Assembly (NCBI GenBank): GCA_010672965.1 | Contig: JAAHFN010000003.1 | Span: 62,001-126,000 of the forward strand | DNA: 64,000 bases | Source: Oscillatoria sp. SIO1A7 | GTDB lineage: Bacteria; Cyanobacteriota; Cyanobacteriia; Cyanobacteriales; Laspinemataceae | Reading direction: 5' to 3' | Shown: positions 43,464-52,265 of the stretch, in pieces | Layout: every line of letters starts with the position of its first letter | Numbering within the stretch: position 1 is the first letter of the stretch | Position numbers and translations under genes: made by a program | Notes under the pieces: model-generated | What the model was told of the DNA's origin: nothing | The model's database searches: none | Seen by the model: the letters and a program-made list of their open reading frames with translations, nothing else

Positions 43464-44267
43464 TTACAGCTTACCATTAGTCAGGCTTGTAGTATTGGCG
43501 ATCGCCTTAGCCGCGTATGGACTGTCTGGGCGCTGTTCCAAAGCAAATTTAAAATTAAGCAAGGCAGTTTGATAGTCGCCGCTATCGAAGGCTTTATAAC
43601 CCATAGTCATGTATTTTTTATGATTTTGGCTTTTGATTATGGATTCTGTCTTGCTAACCGCCGCGATCGCATAATTATTATCGGGCGATGCTTTCAAAGC
43701 TCGTCTAAAGTTAATCAAAGCCGTTTGATAATCTTTTTTCTCGAAAGCTGCATCACCAACCGCCATTGCTAGGTCAAAGTCAAAAGTTCGCTGGGTCTCG
43801 AACGAGGGAGGAGCTGGAACTGGCAGTATTCCCAAAGGCGGATCGGGCACTGCATTCCTCGCTACCACTGCTGCCGGATCGGACACTGTATTCCTCGCTA
43901 CCACTGCTGTCGGCTCGGGTTCTTTTGGTGGGGGCTCGGAAGCGGAGGAAGCCGATTTAACTTCCATACAGTAATGGGGAGTCAGGGCAGTTTTTAGGCT
44001 TTCTTTCAACAAAGAGATAGTTTTAGAACCGCCGATAAAGATTGCCGTCACTAGACTAATATACCCTAGCATTTGAACGAATAAAGAGGCTCTAACAGCC
44101 TTTGAGTTCCATCGGGTGAAGATAAATATGAAACCCGCTAGAGGAATTAACCAACAGGCTAATCCCCAAAACAGGTTGTCCATAAATCCTAGAACCCCCG
44201 TCCATAAAGTTCCGATTAGACTTAATAACAATCCCAGTAAAAATAAAATGATTGTTACCCATATCAT
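43464..44267 (-). CDS. Membrane-anchored TPR protein
   Basis: This 267-residue protein has three or four N-terminal membrane segments (about 1-110), a Pro/Ala/Val-rich linker and a C-terminal pair of TPR units (FEKKDYQTALINFRRALKA and FDSGDYQTALLNFKFALEQ) for protein-protein contact. The ATG at 44267 is chosen because GGAGG precedes it by 9 bp; a longer frame to 44372 has no such site. The linker contains a 36-bp direct repeat read twice as AVVARN(T/A)V(S/P)DP. It lies between membrane paralogues 3 and 4 on the same strand, so it may assist them, but no specific function can be named. Confidence 0.75.
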   Translation of the reverse strand: MIWVTIILFLLGLLLSLIGTLWTGVLGFMDNLFWGLACWLIPLAGFIFIFTRWNSKAVRASLFVQMLGYISLVTAIFIGGSKTISLLKESLKTALTPHYCMEVKSASSASEPPPKEPEPTAVVARNTVSDPAAVVARNAVPDPPLGILPVPAPPSFETQRTFDFDLAMAVGDAAFEKKDYQTALINFRRALKASPDNNYAIAAVSKTESIIKSQNHKKYMTMGYKAFDSGDYQTALLNFKFALEQRPDSPYAAKAIANTTSLTNGKL

Positions 44268-44426
44268 TAATGTGGCCTCCGATGGTTCGATTTCAAAAAT
44301 CGATCGCAACCCATAATTGCAAGTCAGTGTTTGGTTACCGACCCGTTCTAGAGCCCGTTTCTCAATCGACAAAAGGGCATCTGCGATTGTAGCACTTGCT
44401 CTCCATTCTGCAATCCCCCGTCCGCT

Positions 44427-46265
44427 CTATTCTCCATTCCTCAGACAGTTCGACTCCAGCACGACAAAATTGCCGGTCTCGAAAACCGCACAAGTCTCCA
44501 TCAAGCGAGCGATCGCCTCGGCAGTTCCCGATTCCAAGCGATCGACGGCTATAGATGCCTCGGGTTGATACTGTTGCAGCCATTTATTTTTGGCCACATA
44601 TTCTGGATTGAATGCCCCTCGCTCTACCAGCCAAAAATCTACATCATATTTTTCGATAAGATTTCGCGCCTCGGCCAGCTCGGGACTGTAATGAGCCCGA
44701 ATTAAATCCCGAACTCGCTGGCTAAATTGGCGATAGTAACCGACATGGTAGGGCAAGGCATATTCCTTACCTATTAAAATAGAACGCTGGGAAAAAGTAG
44801 GCAAACTATTGGCTTCTCCCGCCAGAGAGGCAATCGAGATATCTTTGGGCTGCTGCTGAAAAAATTCATAAAGCGGCGCGACTCTTCCCGGGCGGTAATT
44901 AGTGCGGGGAAAGCTTTTAGTATAAGTCGGATACAATACCAACGCGCCGGATAATAGCAATATAGAAGCGATAGATAAAATTTTTTTTTGCTGGGGCAGG
45001 CGCTGCGCTTCCGGTTTTGGCGGCAATTTTATACGTTGAAAAGCGGCATCTAATAAAATAGTTATAACAAGACTGGCAGCTAGAGCTAGAACTACTCGGG
45101 AACTATGTTCCATATAGCGGCTGGGCAGATAGAGCCGGAATAGTACCGCATGAGCGGCGAAAAATAATCCTAGAGAAACAACCATTATCTCGACTAGGAG
45201 CTTTGCCCGCTTGTCAATCTGCCGAATCAGGGGAAAGCGATCGGGATATCGCTGCAGTATAGGTAACAATATACCCAGCCAAATGAGGGGCGGCAATAAA
45301 GGGGGCAAAATGCCGCTGCGCTCGCCGATCGCCCAAAAGTAAATAGGATTGCTATTAAAAAAAACGCTGCGACCTCCCGGCCAAAATTCTGGCATGGCGA
45401 TCGCTTCAGCTCTGGTAATAACCGGACCGTAGCCGGTGGATTTCAAGGCATAAGGCAGGATAACTGCAAATGCAACTACAAGAGCGATCGTGCTAAAGCG
45501 ATCGTCTTTTTTTTGCAGTAAAGATTGTAGTCTTGCTCCGATAGTTCGCAAAAATATTAAATACGATTTACTTGGGCTGTTTTCCCCAGAGCCCGCGAAG
45601 GCGGGCTTAGTTTGTGTAGCCGCACCCTTTAGGGTGACGGCGTTCCCTTGCCAGATTTTATATGAAGACTTTAACCCTTGTCCGGAAATTAGGCGCAGGA
45701 CGAGAACGCCAGAAATAATTAAAACTAATTGGGGATAGAATAGTCCTAGCAGAGCGATCGCCGCACAAATACCGAATAATTCTTGCCGCAGTAAATAATA
45801 GAGCGCCGCCAGAAACAGGGGATATAAGAAAGCTCTCGGGGTCGCCGAAACCAGATCGAATTTCATCCACAGGCTTTGATTCAGCAGCAAACAAGCAACA
45901 AAACCGGCTAGGGGCACTGGCAATAGTTCCATAGTGCAGCCAAAACAATAGATAGTCGCAACCAGTCCCAGTACCGGCGGCAGCAGTTTGCTCGCGAGCA
46001 AAGGGTCTATCCCGCAAACTGCCATCAGTCGATAAAAGCTGCTATATCCTGCTGGCGCTAAGGACTGAAAATAATCGGCGATTAAATCTCCCGGGAATAA
46101 CTGGCCATCTACAAATCTCTGCATCCAGAAGATATGCTGCCTCGCGTCATCCTGGACGACATATTCGCTTTTAAAAGCTTTTTGCAAAACCATCAGCCCA
46201 TAGAGCGCCGAGAAAGTCAGGCTTAAACTAAACCAAAATATTGTCCTTGTCTTATTTGCGGTCAT
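44427..46265 (-). CDS. GT-C-like polytopic membrane protein, paralogue 4 of 4
   Basis: This 612-residue protein is the most typical member of the paralogue set: IFWFSLSLTFSALYGLMVLQ as first helix, then YVVQDDARQHIFWMQRF, about ten helices, LYLPSRYMEHS before the last helices, and a soluble C-terminus with FSQRSILIGKEYALPYH and VDFWLVERG. After the GVLVLRLI helix it carries about 60 extra residues (nt about 45530-45670) including LKGAATQTKPAFAGSGENSP, which is repeat-encoded: the complement contains GCGGCTACACAAACT, also found in family A MITEs. The ATG at 46265 is the natural start. A sugar-transfer role at the membrane is inferred from topology and the DD motif. Confidence 0.77.
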   Translation of the reverse strand: MTANKTRTIFWFSLSLTFSALYGLMVLQKAFKSEYVVQDDARQHIFWMQRFVDGQLFPGDLIADYFQSLAPAGYSSFYRLMAVCGIDPLLASKLLPPVLGLVATIYCFGCTMELLPVPLAGFVACLLLNQSLWMKFDLVSATPRAFLYPLFLAALYYLLRQELFGICAAIALLGLFYPQLVLIISGVLVLRLISGQGLKSSYKIWQGNAVTLKGAATQTKPAFAGSGENSPSKSYLIFLRTIGARLQSLLQKKDDRFSTIALVVAFAVILPYALKSTGYGPVITRAEAIAMPEFWPGGRSVFFNSNPIYFWAIGERSGILPPLLPPLIWLGILLPILQRYPDRFPLIRQIDKRAKLLVEIMVVSLGLFFAAHAVLFRLYLPSRYMEHSSRVVLALAASLVITILLDAAFQRIKLPPKPEAQRLPQQKKILSIASILLLSGALVLYPTYTKSFPRTNYRPGRVAPLYEFFQQQPKDISIASLAGEANSLPTFSQRSILIGKEYALPYHVGYYRQFSQRVRDLIRAHYSPELAEARNLIEKYDVDFWLVERGAFNPEYVAKNKWLQQYQPEASIAVDRLESGTAEAIARLMETCAVFETGNFVVLESNCLRNGE

Positions 46266-46324
46266 TTATCATTGATTTTTTACTACTTTTAACTCTACAG
46301 GCATCAACTAGGTTTCTTCTATAA

Positions 46325-46475
46325 TATAGCGTTTCTCAAATAAGTGTAATAAACGATTGAGGTGGGAAATGTAGGGGCGACAGCATGCCCCTTGACTATC
46401 TCTGCTGTAAAACGGGGACGATCGTATTGGGATGCTTCGCCGGTGGTACCTCACATTAATTTGAGAAACGCTATA
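46325..46475. mobile_element. TATAGCG-type MITE (family B), copy F
   Basis: The ends are TATAGCGTTTCTCAAATAAG and TTTGAGAAACGCTATA, with TAGGGGCGACAGCATGCC inside. It lies 59 bp upstream of the paralogue 4 start codon, the same relation to its gene as copy D has to paralogue 1. Confidence 0.8.
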
Positions 46476-46540
46476 TAGCAGTAATGCGATCGGCGGTCAG
46501 CTTTCAGCCAAGTCTTGCTAATTATGGTTTTGGTATTTGG

Positions 46541-46678
46541 TATAGCACTACGCATTAAAGTTAGGACAGTTCAAATCTCGCCAAGGCTAGTAACGGCAAG
46601 GCTTGTGCTGACAGCTGACAGCCGATCGCATGATTGCTTACTCCTATAATTGTCCTAAGTAATTCGCTTAGTGCTATA
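46541..46678. mobile_element. TATAGCACTA-type inverted-repeat element
   Basis: TATAGCACTACGC at the left and GCTTAGTGCTATA at the right are inverted repeats with one mismatch. The interior includes GCTGACAGCTGACAGC. A half copy (TTCGCTTAGTGCTAT) lies near 7801-7815. No gene is present from 46266 to 47314; 46680-47140 shows nothing recognisable. Confidence 0.7.
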
Positions 46679-47141
46679 CTATCACCAAAATTTGGCAAAA
46701 AAACTGGCTTCGGCCAATTAGTCGAAACCAGATTGTTTTGGCTACAATCAAACGAAGGCAAATGCAGGGCAGCCGATCGAAACAATAGCTAAAAATGTAC
46801 GCTCCTAGCTGAAGTAAAAAGCCAGAAAAAATCTCTTGCCGGCTCGTATATATATATTTCCGGTAATTTATTCAGGACATTTTTCATTCTTTTATGCTGT
46901 TCGTACTTTCTTAGCTTGGCTTCGGGCTTTGTTCTGCCTCTACTAAGAAGATGTCAAAGGAGCGGTTTTGTGAATTTTTTTCTTAGTTTCCTCCCGATCT
47001 TGTAGGTAAAGTATTCGCTCTCTACGACGCGAAACCCCCGCTATGACTGCCTTTTGGCGCAAAAAAATTTTCTATTTATATCTAGCCCAAATTTGCTGAG
47101 GCCCTCGCATTGCTACAGTTTTCTTATCAAATTGGCGAAGG

Positions 47142-47245
47142 TATAGCGCGTAGCGCAAGTCAAAAGTCAAAAGTCTCAAGGTAATAAGTAGTCTCTGACT
47201 AAGTTTGAGCGTTTATAAACGTCTTAACTCATTTGCGTAGTGCTA
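47142..47245. mobile_element. TATAGCACTACGC-type MITE (family C), copy 2, inverted
   Basis: It starts TATAGCGCGTAGCGCAAGTC and ends GCGTAGTGCTA. It reads as the reverse complement of 19666-19772, including AGTCAAAAGTCAAAAGTCTC. GGGTGTA-type heptamers follow at 47265-47325. Confidence 0.7.
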
Positions 47246-47314
47246 CATTGGTGAAAAAGCCTCATCACCAACACCCTACCCCACACCCCACGCCCTACAC
47301 CCTACCGCCACACC

Positions 47315-48271
47315 CTACACCCTATCCTCGGTCTGAATAGCAGCCAAATACTCTCTGAAAAATGGCAAACCTGCCAGAGCCGGAAGTAAATAGCGAGCGG
47401 TACAGAGCAAGCCCAAGGCCGCACCCGTGGCTGCGTCGAAATAGGGCTGATAAAACAGGATCAGCGCCTCATCTCTGGTTCCCACCCCAGCAAAAGTCAG
47501 AGGCATCAAACCGGCGAGTATTGCCAGGGGAGATAAGGCCAAATGTGCCAAAAATGGCACCGTAGCTCTGAGAGCGAAGATGAAGAACAAAATCTGAAGT
47601 AGGTGGCACAACCAGAGAAAGATAGAAGTTAGGGCAATTTTGGCAACTAGGGAAAAGTCGCTCCAAAAATATTCGTGCATTTCTCCCCAGGAAAGGCGCA
47701 ACTTATCTATTTTTAATTTAACTTTCTTGGGGGCAAAGCGGCTGGCGGCGTTAAAAAATAGGCTGGCAAACCGGCGAGAACTCAAAAGCAATATCCCGAC
47801 AAGCAATCCAGCGCCAACCCCAGCGGTCATTACCCAGAATAAAAAGTTTTTGGCCGGGTATAAGAGCAGGCCGAAGGCACACCAAAGCAAGAGGGATAGC
47901 AAGTCGCAGGCTTTCTCGAAAACGACGAGGGATAAAGCCAAAGAACCGCTTAAGTGCCCTTTGTCTCTCATAAAATAGGCTTTGGCAATATCTCCCATTT
48001 TCGAGGGCAAAATCATATTGAGTACGCTGGCAGCCAAAATCAAGCGATTTGCTTCTCCAAATTTTAAGATACTCAAGCTTTCTTTGGCAGGTACGAGCTG
48101 TTGCAGTCGCCACGCTGTAATCATAACTAGAGGTACTAACATTCCGAGGGCGATCGCCATCCAAGTTAGGTCGCAATTCTGGAAAACTCGGATTAGTTCC
48201 CGCAGGTCAATCTTAGCGTAGATAACCGCCAGAATAGTTAGGCTAACAATTAGAGAAAATATTTTTTTCAT
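47315..48271 (-). CDS. Lysylphosphatidylglycerol synthase / flippase-like (UPF0104) membrane protein
   Basis: This 318-residue protein has about eight membrane segments and the UPF0104 fold shared by the flippase domain of MprF and AglD-type proteins. Family features include LNMILPSKMGDIAKAYFM, SLALSLVVFEKACDL and LTFAGVGTRDEALILFY. It probably moves a lipid or glycolipid across the membrane; no aminoacyltransferase domain is attached. The ATG at 48271 (MKKIFSLIVSL) is used instead of the longer frame to 48295. The C-terminus ends QTEDRV with a TAG that belongs to a GGGTGTAG heptamer repeat. Nearby GT-C-like genes suggest a common glycan or lipid pathway, though spacing is large. Confidence 0.82.
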   Translation of the reverse strand: MKKIFSLIVSLTILAVIYAKIDLRELIRVFQNCDLTWMAIALGMLVPLVMITAWRLQQLVPAKESLSILKFGEANRLILAASVLNMILPSKMGDIAKAYFMRDKGHLSGSLALSLVVFEKACDLLSLLLWCAFGLLLYPAKNFLFWVMTAGVGAGLLVGILLLSSRRFASLFFNAASRFAPKKVKLKIDKLRLSWGEMHEYFWSDFSLVAKIALTSIFLWLCHLLQILFFIFALRATVPFLAHLALSPLAILAGLMPLTFAGVGTRDEALILFYQPYFDAATGAALGLLCTARYLLPALAGLPFFREYLAAIQTEDRV

Positions 48272-48434
48272 GGAAATTGGGAATTGGGCCCGCAACGACC
48301 AGGCTCAGGATAAAATTGGGCATGGGGCATTGGGCATTGGGCATTGGGCATTGGGCAAAAAAGCTCACCCTTCGGGAACGGCTTCGCCCAACAGCTCTGA
48401 GCTTTCACCTTTCACCTTTTAGCTTTTAGCTCTA

Positions 48435-48465
<31 letters not shown>

Positions 48466-48481
48466 TTGGGCATTGCCGAAA

Positions 48482-49267
48482 TTAATGTTTAGCATCGGCT
48501 AGATAGACTTGAGTGCGATAAACCAAATAAATTTGACCTTTATTATCTGCCCATTGCCGATGCAAGTGATGCAATTCAGCTACCAGTTGCTCCCGAATAG
48601 ATTGTCGAGTGGGGATGTAGGAGGCGCTCTGGGTGCGACCGATTAGCCCTGGCAAATCTAATTCTTGTCGATAGGGAAAAACTTGGTGTAGCACGTTAGT
48701 AAAATAGGGATTATTCTGGAGCGGAGTAACCATCCGGCTAACGTTGCGCTGCTCGGCGGGATGATTGCTGGATGCCACCTTTAGCAACTGGCTGTATTCT
48801 TTGGTAAATTTGTCATCTAGGTTGCGCTGGTTCCACACAATAGCTAGTTTTCCTCCGGGCTTGAGAATGCGGCGAAATTCCAAAAGGCTGGGTTCGGGAG
48901 CGAACCAGTGGAAGGCTTGGAAGCAAGTTACCAAATCCACCGAGGCATCTGGCAGGTTGGTTTTTTCGGCGGTTCCTTCGCGCCACTCGACCGAGGGATG
49001 GAGGTCTGCGACTTTTCTCATTTCTGGATTTGGCTCGATAGCCAGTACCCGAACGCCCCGGGCTGCTAAAAGTCGGGAGGAAATCCCAGTTCCCGCACCA
49101 ATATCGGCAGCGATCGCTTGGGATGGATTGGCCAGTCCTTCTAATATTACGGATATTGCTTTTGTTGGATAGCTGGGTCTATATTTTGCATAGTTCTCCG
49201 CCACCCCAGAAAAGCGACGAGTTGGGTTCAGTCGATAGAGATTTGTTTCTGTATTGTTATCTGTCAT
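48482..49267 (-). CDS. Class I SAM-dependent methyltransferase
   Basis: This 261-residue soluble methyltransferase has a type 11 domain. The SAM-binding motif I is AADIGAGTGISSRLLAARG (about 53-71). An acidic residue after beta-2 is in LAIEPNPEM, motif post-I DASVDLVTCFQAFHWF lies near 107-122, and LKPGGKLAIVW follows. Members with the AFHWF motif act on small molecules in many pathways, so the substrate is unknown. The ATG at 49267 fits. It is monocistronic and flanked by repeats and by a divergent TPR gene. The size is normal. Confidence 0.87.
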   Translation of the reverse strand: MTDNNTETNLYRLNPTRRFSGVAENYAKYRPSYPTKAISVILEGLANPSQAIAADIGAGTGISSRLLAARGVRVLAIEPNPEMRKVADLHPSVEWREGTAEKTNLPDASVDLVTCFQAFHWFAPEPSLLEFRRILKPGGKLAIVWNQRNLDDKFTKEYSQLLKVASSNHPAEQRNVSRMVTPLQNNPYFTNVLHQVFPYRQELDLPGLIGRTQSASYIPTRQSIREQLVAELHHLHRQWADNKGQIYLVYRTQVYLADAKH

Positions 49268-49633
49268 AGATTATTCATTGAAGCAAAATATATAATAGAC
49301 TGATAGCAATCCTAAATCATTCGCGATCTAGGCAAAATCCAGTTTCTCAAACAATATCCTTGCCATTTTCCCGTAGGTTGGGTCCAACCTAGAAATCGAG
49401 GGTTTTTGATGTTGGCGAAGGTATAGCACTACAAATTCAGGGAACGGACAGTGTAGGGGCGGTAAGGGCGAATGCCATTCGCCCCTACGAACCTAAGAAA
49501 AGAGTGTCTTAAACCGTCTTAGTAGTGCAATATTGTCAAGGAAACCGGGTTTCTCGCTCCAGTTCGGATCGTACCCTATGAGCGGATCGATCTAGTTGTA
49601 GCCATCACACCAGCAGTTGCAGAGAAGACTCCA

Positions 49634-50356
49634 ATGTACGAATTAATTGGATTGCTAATAGTAATATTTATGATTTGGATGGTTGTCGATTGCATCCAAA
49701 ACGAACCGGAACGCCAAATTTGGATTTGGCTATTAATCTTTCTTAATATTATCGGCGCGATCGCCTATTTTTGTTTGCGCTACCTCCCGCGCCTAGACCT
49801 TAACAATTACAATTCGACTTACCAACAAAAGCTTTGGCAAGCGGAGGCCGCAGTTGAGAACATCGGCAAAGACCATCAGTATGTCGAGCTGGGCAATATT
49901 TTATACGAGATGGGGATGCTAGAGCGATCGGCTAGCGCTTACCAGACAGCTATAGAAAAAAATCCCCAAAACCTTAAAGCACTTTGGGGCGCGGCGCAAG
50001 TGGCTCTAAAAATGAAAAAACGCAAGGCAGCTAAAAAGCATTTGCAGATTCTCTTAAAAATAGAGCCAGATTACAAATTTGGCGATGCTTCTCGGCTCTA
50101 TGCTAAAACCCTCATTGCTATGGGACATGTGAATACAGCCAGGAAGCGGCTCGAACAAAATGTAAAGCGATGGAATAACCCAGAAGATCGCTTCTTAGCT
50201 GCGGAACTTGCTCTAGAGCAAGGGGATAATAAAGCAGCCCGCAAGCATTTAAAAACTATGATAGGCAATCTTAAGGGCAGCCCAAGCTTTCATTATAGTC
50301 AAAATACCCATTTGATAAAAAAAGCCGAGAAACTCTTGAAAAAACTCAAAACTTAA
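49634..50356 (+). CDS. TPR protein with N-terminal PLDc_N-type membrane anchor
   Basis: This 240-residue protein starts with two hydrophobic helices (ELIGLLIVIFMIWMVVDCIQ and IWIWLLIFLNIIGAIAYF), which form a PLDc_N-like anchor, followed by Y-LPR. From about residue 75 it has three or four TPR units (YVELGNILYEMGMLERSASA, LWGAAQVALKMKKRKAAKK and others). It is probably a membrane-attached scaffold. The last TPR is basic and ends KLLKKLKT. The stop is 6 bp from the end of the convergent gene at 50363. The ATG at 49634 is clear. Nothing shows a catalytic role. Confidence 0.8.
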   Translation: MYELIGLLIVIFMIWMVVDCIQNEPERQIWIWLLIFLNIIGAIAYFCLRYLPRLDLNNYNSTYQQKLWQAEAAVENIGKDHQYVELGNILYEMGMLERSASAYQTAIEKNPQNLKALWGAAQVALKMKKRKAAKKHLQILLKIEPDYKFGDASRLYAKTLIAMGHVNTARKRLEQNVKRWNNPEDRFLAAELALEQGDNKAARKHLKTMIGNLKGSPSFHYSQNTHLIKKAEKLLKKLKT

Positions 50357-50362
50357 AACTCT

Positions 50363-51964
50363 CTAAAGTATTCTCTCCACTTTTAATGCTTGACCGGGCT
50401 TGAGTTTCCCGATTTCTGCCGTTAGGTCGAGCCAAGGCTGTAGCTGTCCGCACTGAAAAGTGCGACTCATTACGACATAAATTGAAGTCTGGTCGCCACC
50501 GATACCCACAGCAGTAACGTTATCCCAAGACTCGGCGATTAGTTCGTCGCTAAGGTGCCACCTTCCTTCAACCCAGCGCAAGCGACGAATAAAGTGAAAG
50601 GGTGCCGGTTCTTTGCCAGTTATCAGCATTTTTTGCAGCAGCTTGCGAATCAGATTGGGGAAAAATCGCCCTACAGTTACCATGACAATTCGCAGCAAGA
50701 GTAAATTTGGCGTCGTCATTTGAGTCTGCTTCGCCCAACCGAGGGAACCGACGATGCTAATTTCATTTTCTTTTAGCTCGAATTGATAGTCATCGATCGC
50801 ATGACCGATGGTGTTTTTAAGCTTGCCGCCCCTGGAGACCTGTAGGGAAAATTGGGTATCCGAGGCTACTAGAGCGCCGTGGCGAAACAATTTAAAAACG
50901 CCACCTTTATTGAGAGCAATATAGAGTTCTGTTTCTGGATTGCGCCGGTCGATCGCTATTTTCGCTTCTTCTAGCCAAATGCGACCTATCGGACGCGGTA
51001 AGGGTTCAGGTCGCTCTGGCATAAAATCTCGCCAAGCCAATAAATAGTTCCAAGTATGGTGGCCGATAATATGGTCGTCGGCATAGCAGGGGGCGAGACC
51101 TTTTGCCAATCCTTTGAGGAAGCGATCGTTAATTTCCAGAGCTGCTGGCATCCATTTGCCGACTAATTCAAAACCGTGGGGAAAAAAGTTATAAGTATTG
51201 CGGCTGGCATATTCGCCGCCGTAGGAGCCATCGGGATGGATGAATTGGGTAGCGAGTTTTACTGCTTTGACGAGAGTCTTTTTTAAGCGATCGCCTGGTT
51301 GCATCTCGTACATCCTCGCCAGACAATAAATAGTTAGAGTATGGTAGCCCGGGTCGCAGCCAGAGTATTCCTGAAACCAACCTTCTTCGCTTTGCCAAGA
51401 CAAGACTCGCTCTAAGCGCGTTGTTTTGGCTCGCTCCCACTGAGATGTTTCTAAAAGTTGCCCGAGGATTTGCAAACAGAGCGCAATCAAAGCTTGGTGA
51501 TTGGCCAGTTGGCCGCTTTCATGGTGAGAGGCAAGCCAGTCTGCCCGCTTTTTAAAAAACTGGATTGCTTCCTGGTTATTTAGCTTTAATTCGGCGTAAC
51601 TTTCTATGCAAGCTAGGAGAGAAAAGGCTGCTGCTCCTCCAGCCCGTTCGTAGGGAAAATAGTCATCGCAAGAACCATCGGCATGGGCGCTGCGAGCGGC
51701 ATAGAGAATTCCGGCTTCTACCCAATCGCGAATAGCTGGCTTTTGGTAAAAAGGATTATCGGCAATTTTGGTATTGTAAGCTAAGGCAAGGGGCCAAACA
51801 AACTCTTGGGCCATGCCGCTGGGAAAGTCAATAATCTTGTAATGCCAGAAGTTGCGATCGAAGCAGCCATAAGTAGGGCTGTGAGGGTTGCGGTCTAGCA
51901 AAGTAAGGATGGTGGGAATTTGGGCGATCGCCTCTCGGGCAAATAAATTTCTATTCACGGTCAT
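50363..51964 (-). CDS. Alpha/alpha-toroid carbohydrate-active enzyme-like protein
   Basis: This 533-residue soluble protein has an N-terminal (alpha/alpha)6 toroid-like region (about 1-330) with motifs HADGSCDDYFPYERAGGAAA, EGWFQEYSGCDPGYHTLT and HPDGSYGGEYASRNTYNFFP, followed by a beta-rich C-terminal domain. This resembles heparinase II/III-like or other polysaccharide lyases and hydrolases that act on acidic glycans, but I could not place it in a named family. No signal peptide is present, so it may act in the cytoplasm or be exported by another route. It is convergent with the TPR gene. The ATG at 51964 is the natural start. Confidence 0.7.
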   Translation of the reverse strand: MTVNRNLFAREAIAQIPTILTLLDRNPHSPTYGCFDRNFWHYKIIDFPSGMAQEFVWPLALAYNTKIADNPFYQKPAIRDWVEAGILYAARSAHADGSCDDYFPYERAGGAAAFSLLACIESYAELKLNNQEAIQFFKKRADWLASHHESGQLANHQALIALCLQILGQLLETSQWERAKTTRLERVLSWQSEEGWFQEYSGCDPGYHTLTIYCLARMYEMQPGDRLKKTLVKAVKLATQFIHPDGSYGGEYASRNTYNFFPHGFELVGKWMPAALEINDRFLKGLAKGLAPCYADDHIIGHHTWNYLLAWRDFMPERPEPLPRPIGRIWLEEAKIAIDRRNPETELYIALNKGGVFKLFRHGALVASDTQFSLQVSRGGKLKNTIGHAIDDYQFELKENEISIVGSLGWAKQTQMTTPNLLLLRIVMVTVGRFFPNLIRKLLQKMLITGKEPAPFHFIRRLRWVEGRWHLSDELIAESWDNVTAVGIGGDQTSIYVVMSRTFQCGQLQPWLDLTAEIGKLKPGQALKVERIL

Positions 51965-52071
51965 TAGGGAAAAGTTTTGAGTTCGAGCGCTTGAGAGTTT
52001 TAAGTTATAGTTTTTAGGTTTTACCGTCGGTATTGTGCCACAAGCGCTCCCCTAAGCTGAAAAAAGTTATA

Positions 52072-52180
52072 GGGAGCATTTCAATGAAAGTATGCTGCCG
52101 CCAGTCCAAAGGGATTAGCTGCTCCTCTCGTTGGCAGCCTGGCGCGGCTATACAAACCAAGCCCAAAGGGGGCTGCTCCC
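52072..52180. mobile_element. MITE family A, copy 3 (109 bp, 8-bp target duplication, eroded right end)
   Basis: The left end GGGAGCATTTCAATGA is intact. The right end GGGCTGCTCCC keeps only 7 bp of terminal complementarity (GGGAGCA/TGCTCCC). The flanking direct repeat AAGTTATA (52064-52071 and 52181-52188) is perfect. The interior GCTGCCGCCAG and GGCGCGGCTATACAAAC match copy 1. Confidence 0.82.
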
Positions 52181-52199
52181 AAGTTATACTACGGTTTTT

Positions 52200-52262
52200 T
52201 AACTCAAAACTCAAAATTCAAAACTCAAAACTCAAAACTCAAAACTCAAAACTCAAAACTCT
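52200..52262. repeat. CTCAAAA heptamer array abutting the PPTase start codon
   Basis: About nine CTCAAAA units run up to 3 bp before the ATG at 52266. No purine-rich ribosome site remains between the array and the start codon. The matching TTTTGAG motif lies at about 51972. Confidence 0.85.
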
Positions 52263-52265
52263 CTT

